Positions 1 to 8,377 of a stretch of DNA of 64,000 bases are shown piece after piece. The DNA comes from Rhizobium herbae. GTDB lineage: Bacteria > Pseudomonadota > Alphaproteobacteria > Rhizobiales > Rhizobiaceae. The notes under the pieces were generated by a model. It made no database searches, was not told where the DNA came from, and saw only the letters and a program-made list of their open reading frames with translations. Each line of letters starts with the position of its first letter. Within the stretch, counting starts at the first letter, position 1. Location: the NCBI RefSeq assembly GCF_019511375.1, contig NZ_JAEUAO010000001.1, forward strand, positions 248,001 through 312,000, written 5' to 3'. A program made the translations under genes and the position numbers.

Positions 1-183
1 AGCTTTTGAGGCTTCGTCGTGGCGCAGCAGTCTTCGAGGCTGCTCATCCGCGGCATGGATCTGACCACCAGAATCGCCTGCCTGCCGTCGAATGGCCCGA
101 ATGCGGGAACAAACTGGATTTCGAAACGTATTGTTTTGTGATCTCCGCGCTACCGATTGGCGTGGACCGCGAAAGGAACGTCC

Positions 184-1026
184 ATGACCGATTTTGTTGC
201 ACATCCCGAGCAGGGTTTGGCTTGGGTCACGGGGGCGAGTTCGGGTATTGGCCGCGCATTGGCATTGCGCCTTGCAAGAGACGGGTTCGACGTGGCCGTG
301 ACGGCCCGGGACCACGAAAAGCTGGTGCAGCTTCAGAGAGAAGCGCCAGGTCCCGGAAAGATCATCGTGCTCGACGGCGATGTCACCGATCCTCGCGATA
401 TGGAGCGCGCGCTCGCGTCCATCGAATACGAACATGGCGCCATGGCGCTGACGGTGCTCAATGCCGGCGTTTCTATCCCCATCCACGGGGAAGACATGCA
501 TCGCGAGGATTTCGAGAAGACCTTTGCGGTCAACCTGCACGGCACCGTCAATTGCCTCTTGCCTGCCGTGCGCCACATGCAGGCGAGGGGGCACGGGCAG
601 ATTGCCATCGTCTGCGCGGCTGCTGGTTATGGTGGCCTGCCCACCGGTGCCGCCTACGGCGCGACGAAGGCCGCCTTGATCAACATGGCCGAGAGCCTGA
701 AATTCGACCTCGACAAGGCCGGCATCCGCCTCCAGATCATCAATCCGGGTTTTGTTGCGACCGCCGAGACGGCAAAGAATACATTTTCGATGCCGGCCTT
801 GATCAGCGCCGAACAAGCGGCTGATCGCATCGTCTCGGGGCTGAAATCAGGCAGTTTCGAAATTACCTTTCCGAGGCGCTTCACCTATATGATGAAGATT
901 CTCAGGTTCCTGCCTTATGGAGCTTATTTCTGGCTCCTCAACAGGCTGACGGGATGGAAAGACCGGCCCCTCGTGACGCCGCGTCCCGCTGCAACGGCGA
1001 TGGCACGCGACCCTCAGGCCGTGTGA
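184..1026 (+). CDS. SDR-family NAD(P)-dependent oxidoreductase, catalytic Ser missing
   Basis: 280 aa cytoplasmic short-chain dehydrogenase/reductase. The dinucleotide-binding motif TGASSGIG lies at residues 16-23, LNAG at 92-95 and the YxxxK pair is Tyr158/Lys162. The usual catalytic Ser, 13 residues before the Tyr, is Ala145 (local sequence VCAAAGYGG). The ATG at 184 is preferred over an upstream TTG at 157 because AAAGGA sits just before it. The C-terminus (FPRRFTYMMKILRFLP) resembles SDRs with a membrane-associating tail. The 3' end overlaps the convergent mdtI-like gene by 13 nt. Family assignment is firm; the substrate is unknown, and the missing Ser makes normal dehydrogenase chemistry doubtful. 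Confidence 0.9.
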   Translation: MTDFVAHPEQGLAWVTGASSGIGRALALRLARDGFDVAVTARDHEKLVQLQREAPGPGKIIVLDGDVTDPRDMERALASIEYEHGAMALTVLNAGVSIPIHGEDMHREDFEKTFAVNLHGTVNCLLPAVRHMQARGHGQIAIVCAAAGYGGLPTGAAYGATKAALINMAESLKFDLDKAGIRLQIINPGFVATAETAKNTFSMPALISAEQAADRIVSGLKSGSFEITFPRRFTYMMKILRFLPYGAYFWLLNRLTGWKDRPLVTPRPAATAMARDPQAV

Positions 1027-1340
1027 AGGACGACAACCGCGCCGAAGACGAGGACAAGGCCTGCCCAGCCGATCGGCTTCAACTTCTGACCGAACAGGAC
1101 GCGGCCGCAGATCGCCGTCCCGAAAATCCCGGTTGCGCCGAGAATGGCATAGGCGATCGCCAGTTCCATGCCCTTGACAGCTTCCACCAGCAGCGCAAAG
1201 GCTGCAAGCACGAGCAGGATTGACAGAACGCCCCAGCCGCGGCGCGCAAACCCGTTGGACTTGGTGGACGCCAGATTGGCTGCGACATCCAGGACACCCG
1301 CCAGCACCGCGAAAAGGAAATAGACGTTAGACGCGGTCAT
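1014..1340 (-). CDS. mdtI: SMR-family transporter subunit, MdtI-like
   Basis: 108 aa, four predicted membrane helices, the size and layout of small multidrug resistance proteins. It resembles E. coli MdtI (ALSQAVKG-like block: LLVEAVKGMELAIAYAILG; FGQKLKPIGWAGLVLV). MdtI works as a heterodimer with MdtJ to export spermidine in E. coli. The gene follows an MdtJ-like gene and overlaps it by 14 nt, which supports a co-translated two-subunit pump. The membrane-embedded Glu typical of SMR proteins is Asp18 here (AGVLDVAANL), whereas the partner keeps Glu. The substrate is inferred by family only. Confidence 0.8.
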   Translation of the reverse strand: MTASNVYFLFAVLAGVLDVAANLASTKSNGFARRGWGVLSILLVLAAFALLVEAVKGMELAIAYAILGATGIFGTAICGRVLFGQKLKPIGWAGLVLVFGAVVVLHTA

Positions 1341-1689
1341 CGGCCACTTTCATGTCCTCTTCGTCGTGGACTTCGCCGGCATTGACGAGAACGATGCCAC
1401 CAACCGCCATCAGCAGGCCGATCATCTCCTGGTTGCTCAGCACGTGATTGAAGACGAAAACGGAAACCAGGGTGATCAGTCCAATGCCGGAACCTTCCCA
1501 TATCGCGTAGGCGACGCCGACCGAAATCGTCTTCACCGCCTTGGCGAGAAACACATAGGAGAGGGCGATGGAGGCATACATCACGGCGTAGCCCCAGGTG
1601 CCGCCGCTGGACGAAGCCGCTTTCATCACGGTTAGGCCGATAACTTCGGTGGCAATGGCGAGCGCCAGAAAAACCCATGCAAGACGCAC
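1327..1689 (-). CDS. mdtJ: SMR-family transporter subunit, MdtJ-like
   Basis: 120 aa integral membrane protein with four hydrophobic segments. ALAIATEVIGLTVMKAAS matches the first helix of MdtJ, with the essential Glu at residue 15, and GVAYAIWEGSGIGLITL is the conserved third-helix region. I chose the GTG at 1689 because AAAGGGGA lies just upstream and the protein then starts VRLAWVFLALAIATE, as in homologues; the open frame extends further upstream to 1731. It is the first gene of a two-gene operon with the MdtI-like subunit. By family it is expected to export polyamines or cationic drugs as a heterodimer in the inner membrane. Confidence 0.82.
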   Translation of the reverse strand: MRLAWVFLALAIATEVIGLTVMKAASSSGGTWGYAVMYASIALSYVFLAKAVKTISVGVAYAIWEGSGIGLITLVSVFVFNHVLSNQEMIGLLMAVGGIVLVNAGEVHDEEDMKVADDRV

Positions 1690-1827
1690 GTCATCCCCTT
1701 TGGAACGGTATTGAAAAGATGCTGCCTGCATAAGCGTCCGGGCATCGGCGGTAAAGCCATGGCGACGGCTTTGTTGCTGAAAGAGAAGACAGAAGGATCC
1801 GGCGACCGAGCACCGCCGGCGATACTC

Positions 1828-3081
1828 TCATTCGTAGACTATCTGTCGGACGTCGATGTTCCGTGCCCGGAAACCGGCCTCGCAATAGAACAGATAGAAT
1901 TCCCACAGGCGCTTGAAGCGCGCATCGAAGCCGAGCGGCTCGACCTTGTCCCAGACGCTCCAGAAGCGCTGACGCCATTCGGCGAGCGTGCGTGCGTAGT
2001 CGAGGCCGAAGCCGAAGTCGCCGCTCATCTTCAAGCCGACCTTGCGGCCAAGGTCGATCAGATGCTCACGCGTCGGCAGCATGCCGCCGGGGAAAACATA
2101 TTTCTGGATAAAGTCCGGATTGGCGCGGTATTCGTGGTAGGCCTCCGGCTTGATGGTGATGATCTGCAGACCGGCCTTGCCACCCGGTTTCAGGCAGCGT
2201 TGCAGTTGCGAGAAATAGGCCGGCCAATATTTTTCGCCGACGGCCTCGAACATCTCGATCGAGACGATCCGGTCGTAAAGCCCGTTTTCGTCGCGATAAT
2301 CCTGGAACTTGATCTCAACCTTATCCGACAATCCGGCATTCCTCATCCGCTCGTTGGCAAAGGCGAGTTGCTCGCGGCTGATGGTAAGACCGGTTACCTT
2401 GCAGCCGATCTCGCCCGCCGCATATTCGGCAAAGCCACCCCAGCCGCAGCCGATTTCAAGCACGTGATGGCCGGCCTTGATCCCGGCAGCATCGGCAAGC
2501 GCCCGGTATTTGGCGCGCTGCGCCGATTGCAGATCACTCGCCCCGGTCGAATAGAGGGCCGAGGAATAGGTCATGGTCGGGTCCAGCCACTCCTTGTAGA
2601 AGGCGTTGCCGAGGTCGTAGTGGGCGGAAATGTTCCGCTTTGAGCCCGTCTTCGTATTGGCATTCATCCAGTGGCGAAATTTTTCGACCAGCCGCAGCAC
2701 GCCGCGGGCACCATTGGAAAAATTGCGTCCGACATCGGTGTTGACGAGGAACAGCTCGAGAAAGGCGCCGACATCCGGGCTGTCCCAGTCACCGTCCATA
2801 TAGCTTTCGGCAACGGCGATGGTGCCGCCGCTGAGGGCCCTTTGCGGCATGTTCCAGTTGTGGAGGGTAACCGAAGCGACGGGCCCCTCTATCTTGCCCT
2901 TGACGACGACCTTGCGGCTATCGGGCAGTGTCAGCTTCAGGCAGCCGGCCTGCATGTGTACGAGGCCGCGCAGCACCATTTGCGCCTTGGCGGGCAGACC
3001 CTTGATGATCCGCGATAGATTTTCAGAGGAAAGACGCTCACCATCCTTCGGCTCGCAATAACAGGTGTCTGCTGCATTCAT
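1828..3081 (-). CDS. cfa: Cyclopropane-fatty-acyl-phospholipid synthase
   Basis: 417 aa SAM-dependent enzyme that adds a methylene group across the double bond of unsaturated acyl chains in membrane phospholipids. The SAM-binding glycine motif VLEIGCGWGGF is at about residues 207-217. The conserved CFA block HYDLGNAFYKEWLDPTMTYS and the C-terminal FQLQRCLKPGG-like region (FSQLQRCLKPGGKAGLQ) are present. The ATG at 3081 is chosen because GAGGA lies eight bases upstream; the upstream TTG at 3099 lacks a site. It is monocistronic. Rhizobia commonly carry more than one cfa paralogue and this window cannot say which one this is. Confidence 0.93.
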   Translation of the reverse strand: MNAADTCYCEPKDGERLSSENLSRIIKGLPAKAQMVLRGLVHMQAGCLKLTLPDSRKVVVKGKIEGPVASVTLHNWNMPQRALSGGTIAVAESYMDGDWDSPDVGAFLELFLVNTDVGRNFSNGARGVLRLVEKFRHWMNANTKTGSKRNISAHYDLGNAFYKEWLDPTMTYSSALYSTGASDLQSAQRAKYRALADAAGIKAGHHVLEIGCGWGGFAEYAAGEIGCKVTGLTISREQLAFANERMRNAGLSDKVEIKFQDYRDENGLYDRIVSIEMFEAVGEKYWPAYFSQLQRCLKPGGKAGLQIITIKPEAYHEYRANPDFIQKYVFPGGMLPTREHLIDLGRKVGLKMSGDFGFGLDYARTLAEWRQRFWSVWDKVEPLGFDARFKRLWEFYLFYCEAGFRARNIDVRQIVYE

Positions 3082-3323
3082 ACGACAGATCCTCGGCAAT
3101 CATTGCTCTCGCCATAAAGTAACCTCATTTTGGCCGGGTCGCCAACGTTGATTTCATGAGAAAATTCGGCCCTGTGCTGCCTGCGGGACTGCAAACGACA
3201 GACAGCAGCCCCACGAAAGGCGGAAGCGGCCCGGAAATATGGCGCGATCAAAAGTGCCCAGGCGCACCCAGCCGCGGGCTGCATGTCAAGCCGAGGAACG
3301 TCCTTTGACCGTTCGACGAGCGC

Positions 3324-3620
3324 TCAATCGATCTTTTGTGAACGGGACCCCCTCGTTCTGCGGGTCAGGGCGACGATCAAGCCGAGGATCACCGAGCCGA
3401 TAACCCACACCCACAGCAAGGCAGCTGCCGTGGATGTTTCGCCGATTGCTTTGCCGGCCTGCATTTCAGCATGCAGGCCTTCGCCGACCTTTTCCGACGT
3501 GAACATGATCGCGTAAAAAAGCGACGAGGCCATCACGGCATTGAAGGCCAAGAACGTCCACCACACAAGAATTCCGAATACTCCACGCCTGCGTTTTTCC
3601 GTCCTGACAATTGTTGTCAT
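3324..3620 (-). CDS. Small two-helix membrane protein, function unknown
   Basis: 98 aa. A basic N-terminus (VRTEKRRRG) precedes a first hydrophobic helix (FGILVWWTFLAFNAVMASSLF). A short polar stretch and a second helix (AALLWVWVIGSVILGLIVAL) follow, and the tail is basic (TRRTRGSRSQKID). This suggests both termini face the cytoplasm. The ATG at 3620 follows GGGGGAAG; the longer open frame to 3764 has no start as good. I do not recognise a function. It stands alone between cfa and a LysE exporter. Confidence 0.65.
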   Translation of the reverse strand: MTTIVRTEKRRRGVFGILVWWTFLAFNAVMASSLFYAIMFTSEKVGEGLHAEMQAGKAIGETSTAAALLWVWVIGSVILGLIVALTRRTRGSRSQKID

Positions 3621-3842
3621 CGACTTCCCCCACTCCCCATGGCTGTAGAGTGGCAGATTGCACCCGGCCGTCAAGATTGCCGAAAGGAGTGGTCGGCGCG
3701 CTACGCCGAAAGGCGCAACGCACATTGCTTTGACCGTCGCCGTTGCTCTCCTTTTCAAAAGCACCCAGCCCAGAGACGGTTCGGCTCAACTCTCCGTCAC
3801 CGATCCTGCTCTTTTCAAAAAGAGCCCGGCAACCTCGAGGAT

Positions 3843-4475
3843 TCAGCTCTTCTGAAAGGCAAGGTGAGCCCCCAATCCGATCAGCATCGCGCCACCGGCG
3901 CGCTGCATCACCCGCCGCGCATGGGTTGATCGGCGCAGCCGGCCGATCACGGCGCCGGCCAAAAACACACAGACGATATCGGCGGACGTAAACACGAGAT
4001 TGACGATCGTCCCGAGAATGGCAAGTTGCAGCCAGACGGGGAACGCGGCGGAAACGTCGACAAATTGCGGCAGGAAGGCCACAAAGAAGATCGCCGTCTT
4101 GGGGTTGAGAACCTCGACGGTGACGCTTTCAAAAAAAGCCCGCCGGCCGGATTTCGGCTCGGTGCCGGGCAGGGCTTCATGCCCATCGGCCCGTGCACGA
4201 AACAGCGCAATGCCGAGCCAGACAAGATATGCCGCCCCGGCCAGTTTCACGGCCATGTACAGCACCGGCACGGCGTGGAACAGGATCGACAAGCCGGCGG
4301 CCGCGGCAAAAACATGGGCGTATCCGCCAAGATGAATGCCCAATGCGGCCATAAGCCCTGACCACCGGCCGCGCGCAATCGTCTGGGCCGCCGCATAAAG
4401 CATGGCAGGACCCGGAACATAGGCAAAGACGGCGGTGGTGGCGAGAAAGGCGATCAGCAGTTCGGTCGATGGCAT
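3843..4475 (-). CDS. LysE/RhtB family amino-acid exporter
   Basis: 210 aa inner-membrane protein with about six hydrophobic segments. The family signature is near the N-terminus: FAYVPGPAMLYAAAQTIARG matches the (T/V)PGPxxL consensus of LysE/RhtB exporters, followed by an aliphatic GIHLGGYAHVFAAAAGLS. The conserved loop VLNPKTAIFFVAFLPQFV is also present. The ATG at 4475 gives the usual N-terminus, MPSTELLIAFL; the frame continues upstream without a better start. It probably exports an amino acid or derivative, not predictable from sequence. Confidence 0.9.
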   Translation of the reverse strand: MPSTELLIAFLATTAVFAYVPGPAMLYAAAQTIARGRWSGLMAALGIHLGGYAHVFAAAAGLSILFHAVPVLYMAVKLAGAAYLVWLGIALFRARADGHEALPGTEPKSGRRAFFESVTVEVLNPKTAIFFVAFLPQFVDVSAAFPVWLQLAILGTIVNLVFTSADIVCVFLAGAVIGRLRRSTHARRVMQRAGGAMLIGLGAHLAFQKS

Positions 4476-4583
4476 GGTCGGCTCCGGTTCGGCAGGCGAG
4501 GCGCAACTTTCTCTGTACACGGCAAATTACGGACTGTCGCGCCAAACGATGCCAAAGCCTGGAGGGAATCACGCGCGGTGATT

Positions 4584-5414
4584 TCAGAACCGATAGCGCA
4601 ACAGCCGGCCGATTTTCCCAAGCGCCGGAAGGGCAGCAAAGAGGCCGATCGTCAACCGTGCCGCCCAGGACAGCCTTTCGATTTGCTTCGAATCGTAGGC
4701 GCGCGGATCGTAGGCCAGCAGCTCCGTCTGCAATTTCAGCCGCGGGACCTGCCTTTCGAGTCCACGCGGATCGTCCATTGCCCAACGCAGCCTGGCTCCG
4801 GTCGCGCGCACGGAAGGCTGCCAGCTGATGAGCGCCAGTCCGAGCCGGCTATAGCCATCGAAGACCACCTCGCCACGCGCAAGGTGCGCCGTAAGCCGCC
4901 GCAGCAATCTTGGGACCTCATCCTCCGCCAAGTAGGGAAAGAGCCCCTCGGCGACGATGATCGTCGGACGGTCGGCGGGTACATCTGCAAGCCAATGCCG
5001 GTCGATGACGGACGACCCGATGAGACTGCAGGATTCCCGCTCCGGATAGAGCTTGCGGCGCAACGCGATTACCTCGCAATAGTCCACCTCGAACCACTGG
5101 ATCGTCGGCGGCGGATCGATGCGAAAGACACGACTGTCCAACCCGCAGCCGAGATGCAGCACGCTCGCGTCGGGATGGCGTGCGATGAACTCACGCGTCC
5201 AGCCATCGAGCGTATGGGCACGCATAGCCACGCCGATCATCATGTCACGATCCACGTTCAGCCTCGAGAAATCGTAGTCGATCCGGCTGACAGCTTCAGC
5301 GGCGAAGCGATCCTTGAGAAGCGAATCCGGCATGCGGCTTTCCCCCGCCTTCGCAGAAAGCGTGATGAGGAGGGTTTCCTTCTCCTTGGTGAGCGACACC
5401 TTTTCACCTGTCAT
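4584..5414 (-). CDS. Class I SAM-dependent methyltransferase (LCMT/TcmP-like)
   Basis: 276 aa. The SAM-binding motif SVLHLGCGLDSRVFRI, followed by IQWFEVDYCEVIALRRKLYP, is characteristic of the leucine carboxyl methyltransferase/TcmP group of O-methyltransferases. In bacteria this group methylates carboxyl or hydroxyl groups of small molecules. A second family block is PTIIVAEGLFPYLAEDEV. The ATG at 5414 is chosen because the N-terminus MTGEKVSLTKEKETLLITL then fits the family. It is monocistronic and flanked by a LysE exporter and tRNA-Asn. The natural substrate is unknown. Confidence 0.82.
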   Translation of the reverse strand: MTGEKVSLTKEKETLLITLSAKAGESRMPDSLLKDRFAAEAVSRIDYDFSRLNVDRDMMIGVAMRAHTLDGWTREFIARHPDASVLHLGCGLDSRVFRIDPPPTIQWFEVDYCEVIALRRKLYPERESCSLIGSSVIDRHWLADVPADRPTIIVAEGLFPYLAEDEVPRLLRRLTAHLARGEVVFDGYSRLGLALISWQPSVRATGARLRWAMDDPRGLERQVPRLKLQTELLAYDPRAYDSKQIERLSWAARLTIGLFAALPALGKIGRLLRYRF

Positions 5415-5593
5415 GGTGCACCCGTGTAGCGAGGGCCGGCGCTTCAAGCCGCTCCTTGCGCAAATCTCGTCAGACGCATGGCGGCGCTGTTGCACGCAAG
5501 ACCTTACCGGGCAGTATAGGCGACAAAACAGCTGCGATTAAGGACGGGCGCAAAAGGGCAGGCGGAGCGAGCGCTCGCCGTCGACACGCAACG

Positions 5594-5623
5594 AAAAAGG
5601 GCTGCGCCTTTGACGCAGCCCTT
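5594..5623 (-). terminator. Intrinsic terminator of tRNA-Asn
   Basis: Ten-base-pair inverted repeat AAGGGCTGCG/CGCAGCCCTT around a 7-nt loop, followed on the minus strand by a T run (A run at 5594-5598 on the plus strand). It lies six bases past the 3' end of tRNA-Asn, as expected for its terminator. Confidence 0.8.
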
Positions 5624-5628
5624 GAAAC

Positions 5629-5703
5629 TGGCTCCCCGGGCCGGATTCGAACCGGCGACCTGTCGATTAACAGTCGAATGCTCTACCGCTGAGCTACCAG
5701 GGA
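5629..5703 (-). tRNA. tRNA-Asn (GTT anticodon)
   Basis: 75 nt including an encoded CCA. The 5' acceptor strand TCCCTGG pairs with CCGGGGA (one G-U), and discriminator G is followed by CCA. The D loop region is TAGCTCAGCGGTAGAGCA. The anticodon loop reads ACTGTTAAT (anticodon GTT), and the T loop is GGTTCGAATCC. All arms fold canonically. Confidence 0.97.
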
Positions 5704-5894
5704 TCATCTGCGCGCTGCAGAAGTGAGGCTGCTAATACAAATGCTTTTCCGATTTGCCAAGCGGTTTTTCAAAAAAAGTGCACAATCTTGTCTGACTGTG
5801 GAGAACGCCCATATTGAGGAGAGTGCCCGCTTGGGCGAGGACGACCGAAATTCCCTGCTCCAATGGGGTTGGGGGCGTAGTTCGACAGGTGACC

Positions 5895-6185
5895 ATGGCA
5901 GAATCGCAGAAAACGAAAAAATTCGGTATCGATCCGCGCACGCATGAACTCATTCTCGGCTCCTGGCGGCTGCAGCTGCCGCAATCGCGAGCCTGGCGCA
6001 TTGCCCTTGGTGCCGTGTTGATCTTTGGCGGCATTCTCGGTTTTCTGCCCTTTCTTGGCTTCTGGATGATACCGGTGGGCCTGATCGTGCTTTCGCACGA
6101 CCTTGCCTTCGTCCGGCGCCAGCGCCGCAGACTGTCCGTCTGGTGGGCGCGCAAGCGGGAGACGACGAAGACCAACCCGCGCTGA
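5895..6185 (+). CDS. Small membrane protein, PGPGW-like
   Basis: 96 aa. A short soluble N-terminus leads into hydrophobic segments covering about residues 38-70 (IALGAVLIFGGILGFLPFLG, then FWMIPVGLIVLSHDLAFVRR) and a very basic tail (RRQRRRLSVWWARKRE). The proline/glycine turn between the helices resembles small PGPGW-type putative transmembrane proteins; I make this family link from pattern memory only. The ATG at 5895 follows ACAGGTGACC. Function unknown. Confidence 0.72.
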   Translation: MAESQKTKKFGIDPRTHELILGSWRLQLPQSRAWRIALGAVLIFGGILGFLPFLGFWMIPVGLIVLSHDLAFVRRQRRRLSVWWARKRETTKTNPR

Positions 6186-6291
6186 TATTAGCCGGGTCGG
6201 TCATCCGCTGAGCAATGCCTCATGCATAGGTCAACGATTGCCACAGAGCCGACGACTTCTGTTCCAGCGGATGAGTACCCGGCGCTACTGC

Positions 6292-6630
6292 CTAGCCGCT
6301 GGAACCGGTCTGCGGGGTCGGATCCTTGTCGACCGGGGCCGGCTGCATCTGCTCGCCCGTTGCCGGCGTATTGCCGCCGGTACCCTGGTCGGCCGGGATG
6401 CCTTCCTTGGCCGGCGCAATCTCCTCGACCTGTGTTGCCGCATCATTGTCGGTGCTTTCGCCAAACAGCTCGGCGCCCGCCCAGGCCAGGCCCGCCAGCA
6501 CCAGGCCGCCGATGAGAACCATCAGAACCGGGCGTCCAAGCAGCCCCTGTCGCGCCGCCACGCCGCTGACCTTCACAGTGCGGTTCGCGTCTTCGGCCGA
6601 AACCTTGTTACCGCGTTCATCGACTTCCAT
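6292..6630 (-). CDS. Small single-pass membrane protein with acidic/Pro-rich tail
   Basis: 112 aa. The charged N-terminus (MEVDERGNKVSAEDANRTVK) is cytoplasmic by the positive-inside rule. A single helix (RPVLMVLIGGLVLAGLAWAG) follows. The periplasmic tail is rich in Asp/Glu, Thr, Gly and Pro and low in complexity. The ATG at 6630 follows GAGGCGGGAA. No domain recognised. It ends close to, and convergent with, the gene at 5895-6185. Confidence 0.62.
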   Translation of the reverse strand: MEVDERGNKVSAEDANRTVKVSGVAARQGLLGRPVLMVLIGGLVLAGLAWAGAELFGESTDNDAATQVEEIAPAKEGIPADQGTGGNTPATGEQMQPAPVDKDPTPQTGSSG

Positions 6631-6819
6631 TTCCCGCCTCCTCGCAACGACATCCGGGCCGCTGCAATGTTTCAACACCAGCGGAAAACGGCCGCACAGG
6701 TGCAAATGTTCCCAAGCGACACAGGCCGACGCGGGTTGCTGGGCGGCGACGTCGGATTTCTACCGCCATCGGGGTAATTTGCCCTTCTGCAAAAGCGCCG
6801 CGAATTTTAGGGACTTGCG

Positions 6820-6849
6820 GAACACATATGGAACATATAGTGTTCGTTC
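6820..6849 (+). promoter_or_regulatory. SOS box array (LexA operator) upstream of lexA
   Basis: Three properly spaced tetramers: GAAC (6820-6823), 7 nt, GAAC (6831-6834), 7 nt, GTTC (6842-6845), then another GTTC at 6846-6849. GAAC-N7-GAAC is the reverse complement of the alphaproteobacterial SOS consensus GTTC-N7-GTTC. The site begins 63 bases before the lexA start, consistent with LexA autorepression. Confidence 0.85.
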
Positions 6850-6882
6850 TTGATTTGTTTCTCGATTCCGGAGTGATCTTTC

Positions 6883-7596
6883 ATGCTGACCCGCAAGCAA
6901 CAGGAACTGCTTCTGTTCATTCACGAAAGAATGAAGGAATCGGGCGTTCCGCCATCCTTCGACGAGATGAAGGATGCGCTTGATCTCGCCTCGAAATCCG
7001 GAATTCACCGGCTGATCACGGCACTCGAGGAACGCGGCTTCATCCGGCGTCTTCCCAACCGGGCCCGCGCGCTTGAGGTCATCAAGCTGCCGGAAGCCTA
7101 TTCCGCGAGCCTCCAGCCCAAGCGCGGCTTTTCGCCGAGCGTCATCCAGGGCAGCCGCGATGCCGCCCCGGCGCCGGCCGCCAAGCCTGTCATAGCCAGC
7201 AACGAGAACAACTCCGTCTCCATCCCCGTCATGGGGCGAATCGCCGCCGGTGTGCCGATCTCGGCGATCCAGAACAATACGCACGATATTACCGTGCCGC
7301 TCGAGATGGTCGGCAGCGGGGAACATTATGCACTGGAAGTCCGTGGCGATTCGATGATCGAGGCCGGCATTCTCGACGGGGACACCGTCATCATCCGCAA
7401 TACCAACAGCGCCAACCCGGGGGAGATCGTTGTCGCGCTGGTCGATGACGAGGAGGCGACGCTGAAACGGTTTCGTCGCAAGGGCGCATCGATTGCGCTC
7501 GAGGCAGCCAACCCCGCCTACGAAACCCGGATTTTCGGCCCTGACCGCGTGAAGATACAAGGCAAGCTCGTCGGTCTGATCCGACGATACCACTAA
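6883..7596 (+). CDS. lexA: LexA SOS repressor
   Basis: 237 aa. The N-terminal winged helix-turn-helix (residues 1-65) has the rhizobial recognition region [20 protein letters not shown]. The C-terminal S24 peptidase/latent protease domain holds the self-cleavage site Ala122-Gly123 (GRIAAGVP). The catalytic dyad is Ser157 (RGDSMIEAG) and Lys195 (ATLKRF). RecA-ssDNA filaments stimulate self-cleavage and derepress SOS genes. The ATG at 6883 follows GGAG. An SOS box array lies directly upstream. In the rhizobia I know, lexA follows moeA; here moeA is more than 56 kb away and lexA stands alone. Confidence 0.97.
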   Translation: MLTRKQQELLLFIHERMKESGVPPSFDEMKDALDLASKSGIHRLITALEERGFIRRLPNRARALEVIKLPEAYSASLQPKRGFSPSVIQGSRDAAPAPAAKPVIASNENNSVSIPVMGRIAAGVPISAIQNNTHDITVPLEMVGSGEHYALEVRGDSMIEAGILDGDTVIIRNTNSANPGEIVVALVDDEEATLKRFRRKGASIALEAANPAYETRIFGPDRVKIQGKLVGLIRRYH

Positions 7597-7799
7597 GCTC
7601 GGAGCCAGAGTGAGTCGCCTTCGAAACGGACGGGCGGACCGGCGATACCGCGAGGGATGCTGGGCATGTCCCGGCCAGGAACAGCGGTTGTGGGTACCGG
7701 TTTCTCCCGTGAGAAATAACTCGAATTTGCTCAGGGCGTCTTGCACTGGATCCGAAATCGGTCTAAACGCCCGTCACGATTAAGTTATGATCGTTACGA

Positions 7800-7873
7800 G
7801 GCCTCGTGGCGGAGTGGTGACGCAGAGGACTGCAAATCCTTGTACCCCGGTTCAATTCCGGGCGAGGCCTCCA
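7800..7873 (+). tRNA. tRNA-Cys (GCA anticodon)
   Basis: 74 nt with encoded CCA. Acceptor strands GGCCTCG and CGAGGCC pair perfectly, with discriminator T. The anticodon loop ACTGCAAAT gives GCA, and the T loop is GGTTCAATTCC. It is transcribed in the same direction as lexA, 200 bases downstream. Confidence 0.97.
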
Positions 7874-8158
7874 AAATTTTCCACATTAGCAATTGGATAG
7901 GGCTGCCGCTTCACCCCATGTCGGCAACCTTGTTTGACGCCACCTTGACCTGGCACGCGGCATACAAACTGGCGTAAGGCTCGCGGCGAGCCGCCGAAAG
8001 CCGGCGACGTGCTCCACCCTGTCGAAAAGAGCATTCCGGCAAAACTAAGTTCGCTATGCGCCACAAGCAACGCCGGCGCGGTGCAGCCGGGTCGCGATAA
8101 ACCGCATTCGCGGAGGCGAAACGAACGCGCCGTCAGCACCGTGGCGAGGGGCAGGCGG

Positions 8159-8377
8159 TCAATGATAGTAGAAACACTCGCAATCGGCCTTGCTGTCGTC
8201 CGGTGCATTCCAGACGCGAGCTGCCAATCTCTTGGCCGCGCCGGTCTCATCCAGTCTCAGGCCCAACAGCGAGACGGCAGCCAATTTTGGATTGACCGCA
8301 TCGATCTCGATTGTTGATCCGACTTGATGGACGCCCTGTTTCGGCGTCCAGGTGAAAAACTGCACGCTGTAATGCAT
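8159..8377 (-). CDS. Small conserved-looking hypothetical protein
   Basis: 72 aa soluble protein. The ATG at 8377 is preceded by a strong AAGGAG at a good distance, which argues that it is translated; the frame extends upstream to 8461 without a comparable site. The N-terminus is HYSVQFFTWTPKQGVHQVGS and the protein ends DCECFYYH, with two Cys residues near the C-terminus. No domain recognised. Confidence 0.6.
   Translation of the reverse strand: MHYSVQFFTWTPKQGVHQVGSTIEIDAVNPKLAAVSLLGLRLDETGAAKRLAARVWNAPDDSKADCECFYYH

Noticed and set aside
6..824. 272-codon frame overlapping the first SDR gene
   Set aside because: Arg-rich off-frame translation of the SDR gene; no domain.
6760..7746. 328-codon open frame antisense to lexA
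   Set aside because: lexA is unambiguous; the frame runs through the SOS box and has no recognised domain.
7741..7977. ORF covering tRNA-Cys
   Set aside because: The tRNA folds perfectly and explains the sequence.
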